From the NCBI GenBank assembly GCA_027484445.1, contig JAIXSY010000006.1:1-47318 (forward strand): a stretch of DNA of 47,318 nucleotides, read 5' to 3'. The position numbers were made by a program, and so were the translations under genes. Below, one piece after another: positions 6,106 to 17,600 of the stretch. The notes beneath the pieces are model-generated. The model saw nothing but the letters and a program-made list of their open reading frames with translations. It was not told where the DNA came from and ran no database searches. The first letter of the stretch is position 1, and each line of letters opens with the position of its first letter. The stretch is from Verrucomicrobiaceae bacterium. Its GTDB lineage: Bacteria > Verrucomicrobiota > Verrucomicrobiia > Verrucomicrobiales > Verrucomicrobiaceae.

Positions 6106-8665
6106 CAAAGCGTTGCCAAACGCTTTGATGTGGTCTTTCTGGTGAACGGTCTGCCGCTGGTGATCGGCGAGGCGAAGACGCTGACGCGTAGCGCGGTGAC
6201 GTGGTTCGACGGGGCGTATCAGGTGAACGAGATCTACGAGAAGGAGATCCCGGCCATGTTTGTGCCGAACGTGTTCTCCTTCGCCACCGAAGGCCGCTGT
6301 TTGCGCTACGGCAGCATCCGCATGCCCATCGACCTCTGGGGGCCGTGGCGCGATGAGGAGCATCAGGAGGAGGGCAACCTCGGTCATGTGCGCACAACGG
6401 TGGAGAGCCTGATGCGGCCCGGCGTGGTGCTGGACATCCTGCAAAATTTTACCCTCTTCGCCACGGACAAGAAGCACCGGCGCATCAAGGTGATCTGCCG
6501 CTACCAGCAATACGAGACGACGAACAAGATGGTGGCCCGCGTGGTGGCCGGGTATCCGAAGAAGGGCCTCATCTGGCATTTCCAGGGCAGCGGCAAGAGC
6601 CTGCTCATGGTCTTCGCCGCGCAGAAGCTACGGATGCACCCGAGGCTGGGCAATCCCACGGTGCTCATCGTGGTGGACCGCATCGACCTCGACACGCAGA
6701 TCAGCGCCACCTTCAACGCGGCGGATGTCCCCAACATGGTGGGCGTGGGCGACCGGCAGGAACTGCAACGGCTGATCAATCAGGACGTGCGCAAGGTGCT
6801 GATCACGACCATTCACAAGTTTGGCGAGGCCACGGGCGAGTGGAACGCCCGCAAGAACATCATCGTGATGGTGGACGAGGCGCACCGCACGCAGGAGGGC
6901 GATCTGGGCCGCAAGATGCGCGAGGCCTTGCCCAATGCCTTCCTCTTTGGCCTGACCGGCACCCCGATCAACCGGGCGGACCGCAACACCTTCTGGGCCT
7001 TCGGCGCGGACGAAGACAGCGCGGGCTACATGAGCCGCTATTCCTTCCAGGACAGCATCCGCGACAAGGCCACGCTGCCGCTGCATTTCGAAGCACCGAC
7101 GGTGAAGCTGAAAATTGACAAGGCTGCCATCGACGAGGCCTTCAAGCAGATCACCGACGACATGAGCGAGCAGGATCGCGACGACCTCGCGAAACGCGCC
7201 GCCAAGATGGCCGTGCTGGTGAAGAACCCGGAGCGCGTGCGTGGCCGTGGTGGAGCACATCGTGCAGCATTACCAGTCCAAGGTGGAGCCGAACGGCTTC
7301 AAGGCGCAGGTCGTGTGCTTCGACCGCGAGTGTTGCGTGCTCTACAAGACCGTGATGGACGAGATCATCGGTCCCGAGGCAAGCGCCATCGTGATGAGCA
7401 GCGGCCAGAAGGACCCGCCCGCCTGGAGCGTCCACCTGCGCGACAAGGACGCCGAGGAGAAGCTGCTGGACCGCTTCCGCGATCCGGCGGACCCGCTGAA
7501 GTTTGTCATCGTGACCAGCAAGCTGCTCACCGGCTTCGACGCGCCGATCCTCCAGGCGATGTATCTCGACAAGCCGATGAAGGACCACAACCTCCTTCAA
7601 GCCATCTGCCGCGTGAATCGCACCTATGGGCAGACCAAGACTCACGGGCTGATCGTGGACTACATCGGGATCTTTGACGACGTGGCGCTGGCGCTCGATT
7701 TCGACGAGAAGGCCGTCCAGCAGGTGGTCAGCAACATCGACGAGCTGCGCAAGGCCCTGCCCGTGCAGGTGCAGAAGTGCCTGGCCTTCTTCCCGAACGT
7801 GGACCGCAGTATCGGCGGCTACGAAGGCCTCATGGCTGCCCAGCAGCATCTCCCCGACAACGCCACGCGGGACAAGTTCGCCGCTGAATACAGCGTGCTC
7901 GGCACCATCTGGGAGGCGCTGTCACCCGATCCCTGCCTGAGCGCCTATGCACAGGATTTCAAATGGCTGACGAAGGTCTATGAATCCGTGAAGCCCGTGA
8001 GCGGCAACGGCAAGCTGCTGTGGCATCGCCTCGGTGCGAAGACCATCGAACTCATCAACGAGAACGTCCACGTCGAAGCAGTGCGCGATGACATCGAGGC
8101 CCTCGTGCTCGACGCCGACGTGCTCGACAGCATCCTCAAAGACGCCAACCCCGGCAAGAAGGCGAGAGAAGTGGAAATCAAACTCATCGCCCGCCTCAAG
8201 AAGCACGCCGGGAATCCCAAGTTCAAAGAACTCGGCGAGCGCCTGGAAAAGATCCGCGAGCGCCACGAGCAGGGCTTGCTCAACAGCCTGGAGTTCCTGA
8301 AAGCCATCCTCGAAGTGGCGAAGGATACCGTCGAAGCCGAGAACAAGATCGACCCCGAAGAAGAGAAGGACCAAGCCTTGGCGGCTCTGACCGAGCTCTT
8401 CAACGAGGTGAAGAGCAAGCAGACGCATGTGATCGTCGAGCGCATCGTGGCTGACATCGACGGCATCGTGAAGCAAGTCCGGTTCCCCGACTGGCAGAAC
8501 ACCACTCAGGGCGAACGTGAGGTTCGCCAAGCTCTACGTAAGGCGCTGCTCCGCTACAAGCTGCACACCGACCAGGAGCTGTTCGACAAGGCCTACGGGT
8601 ATATCCGGCAGTATTATTGAGCTCTGAAAATGAAGCTTAAATTTGGTTAGCCTGCGATCATCCAC

Positions 8666-11600
8666 TCATGGCGTGCTTTGCAGGCTGAACTCGATGCCTT
8701 CGGGCCAGCCGAAGGGGTAGTCCCTGGAGGGATTGGGCGGGCGGAACCATTTGCCCTCGGTGCCGATGACACTGGCAGGTGTGTCTTCCCAATCCAACAG
8801 GATGCCGAGGCTGCCGGAGTCAGCTGGCAGCAGGGTGTGCAGCGGCATGAAGCCGGTCTCTAGCAGGCTGGCAGTGGCAGTGAAGCGGCTGCCATCGCTG
8901 AGCGTGCCGGTCAGAGTGAAGCGTCCCTGGCGGGTCAAAATACCTGTCAAAGTTGTGGTCGATGCGGTGGGAAATCCATCGGTTCCAGGCGTGGGCTGGG
9001 TTTGGGTCATCGTTAGCGCGTAGCGGCCATCGTTGGTCAGAAGCGGCGAGTTCGCGGGCAGGGAAGCTCTCGTTTTTGCCCCGGTCAGTGTGGACATCGC
9101 CTGCACGCCCGTGCGGGTTTCCGCATCCACTCGACCCGTGAAGCTGCGTGCGTTCAAATCGAAGCCTAGCCGCAGCTGCAAAGTGGGGCGCGCGGCTTGG
9201 GGCAAGGCAAGAAAGAGGCTGCGCTGACTGCCAAATCGCACGCTGCCGTTTGGATGCAGTATGCCGATGAAGGGCAGGGTGGTCGCGCCGAGACGCAACT
9301 GCCCTGACAGGCCGCCTGCACCTGCCAGCGTCATCGTCACGAGGCCATGGTTGCCTGCCATGGGCTCGACGCCTGCGGCCGCCTGCACGAGGCCCTGGTA
9401 GTCACCCGCCTGGGCCGTTCCGATGGGATTCGTTGCAAAATGGGCCGTGAAGGAGAGGCCCTCGCTCATGGTAAAGCTAAGGCTCGGGCTTGCTTGCGTG
9501 AGGCTGCTTCCTGTCCAGCGGTCAAAAAGGAAGCCTGCGCTTGGTATGGCGGTCAGCGTGTAGTTTTTGCCGACCTCAAGAGCGCTCAAGGGCGCAGCTG
9601 GAGAGATGGAAACCCGGCCAGCCGAGGCTGGCAGTAGGGTCAGGGCAAGTGGCCGCAGCGGCACAAAGGTGAAGCGGCGCAGGACCTCATTGCCCACCAA
9701 GCCAGCGGCATCTGTGGCGCGAACGCGGACGGTGTTGGCCCCCATCACGACAGGCACCTGGGCGGTGAAGGCGGCTCCGGTGCCGCGTGCGTCGAGCGTC
9801 ATCACGGCTTCGGTGAAGGTGCCTTCATTCAGCGCCACCTCCACCTTGCTCAGGCCTTTGTCATCAGCAGCACGGCCCGTCAAAGTGAGGGCGCTCAAGG
9901 CCACCCGTGCGCCTTCCGTGGGTGTGGTCAGGGTCACGGTGGGTGCGTTCGTGTCCTGCTCCAGAAGCGTCACCCGTGCTTCGTTCGGCAGACCCAGCGT
10001 GGCGGCTCCCGTGGCGGTGTCGAGGCGCACCAGGAAGTGCTCATGAGCCTCGGCACGGTTGTCGGCGGTCACGCTGATGTTCACCATCTGGGTCGATTCG
10101 CCATCGCTGAAGGTGATGATGCGATCCACCGCCTCGAAGTCGCCCGGCGCGGTGGCCGTTCCGTTGACCGTGCGGACACGAACCGTGGCAGTGCCGGTGG
10201 GGTTGCCCGTGCGCCGCAGCGTGATGGGCACGTTTCCGTTGGCTTCCGGCACAGCGTAGCGGTCGCTGCTGAGCAAAATCTGGCTGGTGCTGCTGGTCAG
10301 GATGGAGGTGAGGTGAGTCGCGACATTGTTGACTGTGCGGATCTCATCACCACCAGCCACGGTGACGGAGGTGCTGAGAAAAGGCGGCGCACCCGCAGCC
10401 ACGGTCAAGTCCAGCGTCAGGTCAGGATAGCTTTCGCCAGGGGGGAGCGCGCTGCCGCGCCTGGCGGAGACGGTGCTGCCGGTGCCTTGCGTGATGGTCC
10501 ATCCTGGCCCGAGCAGCGATGTGGCAGTGAGGCCGACTGGCAGGCTGGCCGTGACGGTCACCGTGCCGCGGGTGGGCTGGCTGCCTGCATTGGTGACGGC
10601 GATGCGATAGCTGCCCGTGCCGCCTGCAGTAAAACTGGTCGCTGGAGTGAGTGCCACGGTCAGGTCACTCACCTGACGCACCTCATAGAGGGCCTCCACC
10701 AGCGCGCTCCATTCATCGTTTTGCCGGGCGCGCACCTTTAGCGTGCGGCTTCCGGTGCCGGTAAGCAGCAGCGGTGTCGGTGTATCTGTGCGGGTGATGG
10801 CCAGCGAGGCCTGGAAGCTCAGGTCGCTGCTGTCAGGGGCGGCCTGGTGGACCTCGGCGGCCAGTACGTTGGTGCCCGTGATCAGCAGTGCAGGGTCGAG
10901 GTTGAAGGTGAAAAAGGCATTTTCATCCGGCGCGCCAGAGCTAGCATATTGATCAAAAGCCGCACCGCTGGAGAGGTTGGGCGAGCGCGCGACTTCGGTG
11001 CCGTTGAGGTAAAGGATGACCGCGTCGTCATACTTCACCTGGAGCACCGCCGCTGTCAGGCCCGTGGCATTGGCGACCTGGAAGCTCGTGCGGAAGTAGG
11101 TCGTGGCATTTTTTTGCATGCCAGAGGCAATCGGGTCGGCATCGACAAAAGGCACCACGGTGGTTTCATCGCCATCGCCATAGCCCAGCTCTCCGACGCC
11201 GCTGCTCCAGGTGCTATCGTCAAAGAGCGCCGCGCGCCAAGCGGTGCCAGCATTGCTACCATCGGCCAGATAGCGCCAGGTTTGGTTCAGCGGCAGCACC
11301 GTCGTTGTCTGCGTGCTGCTGGTGTAAACCTGCGCCGCTGGGTTCAGTGTGCCGCCCACCTGGCGCGGATCGCTGCCATCCAGCGTGTAGTAGATCGTGC
11401 CGCCCTGGCCAGTGATGATGACTTCATCCCCGCTCGTGATCGGTCCGCCATGCTGGCTGAGCGTCGGCGCGTCAAAGCTGGGATAGAGCCCATCGGCGCG
11501 CAGTTGCGCCAGCACCCGGCTGCCGCGCTGCGGAGCGTAGTCGTTGATGAGCGTGGCAGCGGCATTTTCCCAGTCCACCTTCGTGAAAGGTTCCGCAGGC

Positions 11601-14600
11601 CGTTGCGCGTCTCCCCAGCGGGCGCTTTCGGCGATGATGGCCCGCCGAAGCTCCGCAGCACGGGCGCTCAGCCTTTCCTGCACGTTCTGCGGTGCTAGCG
11701 CCCCTCCGGCGAAAAAATGCTTTTGCACTTGGTCGGCCCATTTCATCCGATACTCGGCATTGGGCCGCAGGTCGTGATGGAGGAACATCGGGTTCGCGAG
11801 ATCGAACTCCGTCACGCGTGCGTTCGGGAAGGGGCCGGTGCGATCTTCATCCAAGCTGAAGAAGCTATGCTCAAAGTCATGCGCATAGAACACAAAGCCC
11901 CGGTCGCCACCGCGCCGCCGCGCGCCTTGCCAGTTGTTGGCTCGTTCATCTCCGAGAAAGGCGGATGTCGCGCCGTCGAAGTTACCCGTCCAGAAGGTCA
12001 GCAGCATGTAGTCAATCAGATTGACCGGATCGAGTAGCACCGGGTCCGCTGTCGCCGTCACACCATCGGCGGCACGGCCCTGCATGGCAAAGTAGCGCGT
12101 GTTGGTCGGATCTGCCGCATGAGCACGCGCTTGATTCCAGAGGCTCTGCCAGGCGTCGATGGTGCCATCGGCCAGACCGGTGGCCAGGCCGAGCTCGGCC
12201 TCGCTTTTCACCACGTCCCATTCTTCCTCATCACCGCCCAGGTAGGCTGCGTTGTGGTTCGTGTCGGCGCGTTCCTGGCTGTTGAAGATGCCCCAGTACT
12301 GTCCGTTGATGTAGAGGTGGTAGTTGCGGCTGCGCGTGTAGGGCTGGCCCATCGCGCCTTGCAGCTCACGCGCGGTTTCTTCGCGCATGAAGGTGTTGTT
12401 GCCATCGCCCTGGAAGGACCAGGAGTAGTTCTGCGAGGTGCGCAGGTCCAGCTTGTCGAAGCTATCCACGCCTTCATTGCCAAAGAGCGGGTAATCCAGC
12501 TTCGAGGCACCGTATTCGCCTCGGAAATAGAAGTGAAAGGCGTGCTTTGGATTGTCGCCACTGCGGCTGAAACCACCCCGGATTCTCATGCCGCAGTTCA
12601 CCTGAAATCCACCCGCAGCGCTGTTGCCATCGCCGATCAGTTCCAGTGAGCAGGGACGCTCCCAGTCAAAGCCGCGCGCCCCCGGATTCACCCAGATGCC
12701 GGTGGCGGGATCAAACAGATGCGGCAGGTCGCTGACGAGTGAGACCGTAGGCAGCGCCAGCAGCGCCTTTTTCACTGCGTCCACGCCGCCGACCGCAGGA
12801 TTCGTGGCATTCACGATGTCGGGGTCCATGCCGTAGTTCGCCACCTGTCCATTCACCGTGCCTGCGGGCCAGCCTGCGGCAGGGCGGGCACCTGTGGGCG
12901 ATTGGCGGATGACATCATTCAGGAAAAAGTAGCTCTGCGTGCTGACGCGCGTCGGTTCGTAGCCGCTGCGGAAGGCCGCCGCGCGCACGATGCTGGTGCG
13001 ACTGAGCGCAAGGGCTCCGGCATAGACCTGGCCATGACTGGCCGTGGGTGTGCTACCATCCAGCGTGTAGCGGATCACCGCGCCTGGCGTGGTGGTGCTC
13101 AGGGCCAAAGAAATCGCGCTGGAGTAAAAGCCGTGCTTCTGGCTGAACACCACCGGCTGCACGACTCCCGTGAACTGCGGCACGCCATTCACCGCGCCTG
13201 GCGTGGCGGTGATGACTGAGTCCTGCGGACGGAAAAAGACGGGCGATGCCGCCAGTCCACCCACCGCATTCAGCTCAGGCAGCAGCAGGAAGGAAAGGTC
13301 TGTTGCCGTGGCATTCATCGCCTGAACCGCCAGCACATTCCGCCCGCTGGCCAGCAGGGGGAGATGCGCGCTGAGATCAATCGTTTCCGCAACCAGTGTC
13401 TCGGCTGGTTCACGTGCGAGGAGAGCTGCGCTGTTGAAAGTTAGGCTTCCCGCAGGGGCGTTTCGTCTTGCCACTTCGCTGCCATTCAGCCAGGCCACAA
13501 AGCCGTCATTGTAGCGCATTCGCAGCGTCAGGCTGCTCAGGGAGCCTGCGTTTTCCACCGAGAAGGTCAGCCGCGCCTGGAGCGTAGCGTTTTTCCCACG
13601 CATGACACGCTCGACATTCGTGCCGACCACTGAGCTGTTCGCACTGCCTGCGCCCAAGGGAGCGGTGGTCACCTGCAGTCCGCCTGCGCTGCCGACCAGC
13701 TTGAAGCCATCATTCCAGCTCGTGTCCGTGCCGGCTTTGGCAAAGAACTCCACGCAATCCCCGCCGCCGCCTTCCCACATCAGCACCTCCACCGTGTGCG
13801 GTCCGGCGGTGAGGTTCACGGGCGCGCTTAGGTTGTCCAGCGGGCCGTGATTGCTGTCATCGGTCATCACTGCCACGCTGTCGATCTTGATTCGTCCGCC
13901 ATCGTCCGAGTTCAGGCCGAAGACATAGCTGCCAGTCGTCGGAATCAAAATCGTGCCGGTGGCGAGGAAGGCGAAAGGCTCTGCCGAACCATTCGGGAAG
14001 GTCTGGTTGCTGCCGTAGTTCCCATCGCTGCCATCTCCCAGGTAATTGATGACAGGCGCGATGACCGTGGTCTGGCTGGCAATCTGGGGCGATCCCGCAG
14101 GCAGGGCCAGCAGCGCATCTGCCTGGGCCACGCTGCGCACCTCGCCAAAGCTGCCCGAGGCCACCTGACGCACCGTGAAGCCCGGCACAGAAACGCCGAA
14201 GCCAAGCCCCGTGCGCCCGCTCGACCAGGAGCCGTCATTGAAGTCACGTACGGTCCAGGTGCTGCCCTGCGCATCATTGGTGGGCACGCGATACTTCACC
14301 GCCGCGTTTTGGCTGAGCAAGGCACGCCCGGTGAAGTTGATGCCAAAGCTCTCGTCATTCGCCTGGGCGGGAAACATGGGCGTGTAGGCATGCTCCACCG
14401 TCACGCCATCGGGCCGCACCAGCGCTAGGTATTCACCGCCTGCGCTGAGGTTAAAGTTGGTATGCAGCGGCTGGCCGGGCACGCGCCGGTTCTTGCTGCT
14501 GGCCCAGACGAGCAGGAATTCCCGCGCTCCTAAAGTCAGCGCAGGAAAACGCCACTTCGCCGGCACGGTGGCATTGTCCGTCAGGCACCAGTCGGTCAGG

Positions 14601-17600
14601 TCCACCTCATCGCTGCTGGGATTGTAGATCTCGATCCAGTCGGAGAAGGCTCCGTCTTCATCCGCGATCGTGCTTTCGTTGTTTGCCATCAGCTCAGAGA
14701 TCACCAGACGCAGCCTGGGATTGAACTTTGTGCGCAGGCTGATCACGCCCGCTTGCCCTGTGCCATTCGCCACCTTTGGGGTGGCGGTGAGGAAGTGCCC
14801 ATAACCGCGCCGGTTGGCACCTTTTTGCAAAATGACCCCTTCAAAGCCCGAGCTGCCGCCATCGCTGTGCAAGAAACTGCCGCTGATCCGCCCCGTGGCT
14901 GCCACGAGGCGGATGGCGTAGCTCGGCTCGCTGGCTGGGATCTTCGAGACGAGGTTGCGTGTGCTGATCGACAGCTCTTTTTCGATCGGAGCACTGAGCG
15001 CGCCCTGGCTGAAGGTCAGCAGCGCATTCGCTCCATCCACCGTGCTCAGATCCGGCAGCACGCTTTCCGCCTCCGGCACAGCAAAACGGGCACCAATGAG
15101 CGAAAGCGTCACGCCTTCCGGCCAGCCCTGCGGGTAATGCTGGGCGGTGCTGCGCACCGGTTTGAACCAGCGCAGCGTTTGGCCAGTGACATCGGTGTCA
15201 GGCAACGTGGCATCCAGTTTTAGCCAGCCATTCAAACTGCCAGCCCCAGCCTCCAGGCTGAGGAAAAGCGGTACATCGCCCGCAGCACTCGTCGCAGTGC
15301 TCGCGGTGAAGGCTGTGCCATCCGCCAGCACGCCTGCCACATTCGCCAAACCAGAGCGCGTGAGCGTGAGCGTGCCGATGCCATCGCCCTGCGGGAATTC
15401 AGCGGAAGTAAGGCCATTCGTCTGCACCTGTGCTGGCATGGCAAAGGTGTAGAACGACCCGCTCGCCGTGCCTGCATGACGATGCGCCAAAATCTCAGAC
15501 AGCGGCTCAGAGCCCGCGCGAGTCTGCCGCCGCAGGCTGCCTGTGATGCGGCGCGAGCCAGCCGGATTCAGATCAGCGGTAAAAGCCAGCACATAACCTG
15601 GCTGCGGAGCGCGGGAGAGCAGCAGCGAGGTCTGCAAAGCACTGCCAAAGCGGGCCACGCCCGTGGTGTCCAGCACACCGGCGATGGGAAGGTTAGCACC
15701 GGCGATGCGAAGCGTGCCGGTGAAGGCACCTTTGGGGGTGATTTTCACCGCGAATGCTCCCTCAGACTCAGCCGTGGCCGTCACGCCGACCTGGGCACGC
15801 ACCAACCCGCTGAAATCCCCGACCACGGCCGGGAGAAAAGGATCGCTGACAAAGGCAGCGGTCACGCTCATGCCCTCCTGCATGGTGAATTCGAGTCGCG
15901 TGGAGAGGCGCTGAGCCTCCGTGAGCCTGAGCTGCGGGGATGCCCAGCCATTCCAAACACGTCCGGCGGCAGGTTTCGCGGTCAACGTGTAGCGCTTGCC
16001 TAACTCCAACTGCGCCAAGGGTTCATTCGGGCTGATCGTGACCGAGCCGCCGTCCAAAGGAGAGCTGGTCAGCGACAGTGGACGCTTCACCACGTAGGTA
16101 AAACTGCGCTGCACCTCAGCCGCTGCATTGCCCCGCAGGTCGGCAGCACGCAGGGTAATGAAGTTCAGTCCCGGCACGGGAGAGATCGAGGCGGAAAAGT
16201 TCATTCTGCCACCCGGTCCTGGCGTCAGGATCACATCGGTAAAATCCCCCACATTCAGCCGTAGCTGCACGCGTGCGACCTGCTGATTGTCCGTGACCTG
16301 ACCGCTCACGGTCACCGCGCCTTCATTGATTCGCTGGCCAGCGCTGGGTCGCAGCAGGCTTAGGCTCGGCTTCTGCGCATCTGGTTCCAGGATCAGCACC
16401 TCCGCGCTGCTCGGGCTGCCCAAGCTGGCACCCGACGAGGCATTGCTGAGCGTGACCTGGAAGGTCTCATTTCTCTCCGCGCGACTGTCGGCTGTGATCG
16501 GGATCGCCACGGTCGCGGTGTTAGTGTTGTCGGCGAACTCCACGAGCACGTTCGTGAGCCCGGTGAAGTCGCTGCCCGCAGTCGCACTGCCGTTGGTGGT
16601 GTTGACCTGCACGCTCACCGCGCCCGTTCTGCCATTCGTGCGTCGAAGCGTCAGCGCCAGCGGGCCACTTTCCTCCGCGATGGTGAAGCGGTTTGCCTCA
16701 AACGCGATCACCCCTGGTCCTGCGCCGAGCACGCTGGAGGTGGTGGTGGCTTCGTTGTTGCCTGCACTGTGGTCGCCCCCACCTGAAACCCGGGCCGTGG
16801 TAGTGACGGAGAGAGGTGCATTGGTGGCGATGCTGACATTCAGCGTCAGCTCGGGGTAGCTCTGCCCGGCGGGTAGCGCATCGCTGCGTGTCGCAGTCAC
16901 GGTCGAGCCAGTGCCCTGCGTGACCGTCCAGCCTGTGCCGCTCAGGCTGGTGGCCGTCAAACCAGCGGGAAGGGTGCCTTCGTAGCTCACGAGGCCTGCG
17001 GTGGCTCCTGTCCCACCATTGGAGACGGTGATCGTGTAGCTGCCAGCCTCACCTGCCTGGAATCCTACGCTGGCGGTTTGCGCCACCGAAAGATCACTGG
17101 TGCGCACTTCGGTGCTGATCGCCTGAGTGGTAGCGGCGCTTTGTCGGCCGAGCTGGCTGTCGTAGGGACCGCTGGGGGAGATCTGGGCAGCGCCCCCAGG
17201 TAGGCTGTAGCTGCCATCCGCAGCAGCCGTGACACGCACGCTGAAGACGACACTGGCATCGGCGGCCACCGTTCCTCCCGTGAAGCTGACCGTGCCTGCG
17301 GACTCGCTGGCGCTGAAGCCTGCTGCGCTGCCGCTGACAAAGCTAAGCCCCGGCGGCAGGGGGAAGGATAGGGTCGATTCCGGCAGCGCCAGAGCACCGC
17401 TGTTCGTGGCGGTCAGCGTGTAGTCAAAGCCAGATGGGCCGGTAAGTGCCTCGTTTGGAGCCGCAAGGGTCAGGCTCATGTCTGGCGCATCGACGACCGA
17501 TACATTCAGCAGGGCCGAGGTATTGTTGGCTTCGTTAGATTCAGCCACCAGCGCGCCTGCATCGACCTCGGCGGCTCCGTTGGTAAAGTTCACCTCACCA

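Larger units (their letters stand above)
5545..8620 (+). pseudogene. hsdR: Type I restriction endonuclease subunit HsdR, split by a frameshift near 7240
   Basis: HsdR translocates DNA with a superfamily 2 motor and cuts it with an N-terminal PD-(D/E)xK nuclease. The first frame (5545 to about 7240) holds the nuclease core RFDVVFLVNGLPLVIGEAKT (about 194-213, D...ExK), Walker A FQGSGKS (about 349), DEAH in VMVDEAHRTQEG (about 443) and GLTGTPI. The second frame (from GTG 7241 to 8620) carries FVIVTSKLLTGFDAPILQAM and RVNRTYGQTKTHG, the rest of the motor and the C-terminal assembly domain. Deleting one G around 7242 restores ...ERVRAVVEHIVQHY.... Either the gene is inactive or the read has an error. 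A palindromic repeat is inserted in frame at 6044-6105. Only 24 bases separate the RT stop from this start. Confidence 0.85.

Noticed and set aside
8649..8686. Inverted repeat AGCCTGC/GCAGGCT between hsdR and the giant gene, as a terminator
   Set aside because: Short 7-bp stem with a 24-base loop and no T run; it overlaps the giant gene's 3' end.
9567..11698. Long plus-strand ORFs inside the giant gene (for example 10037-10741 and 10847-11698)
   Set aside because: They are antisense to an uninterrupted, domain-rich 10.3-kb gene and their translations look like compositional shadows.
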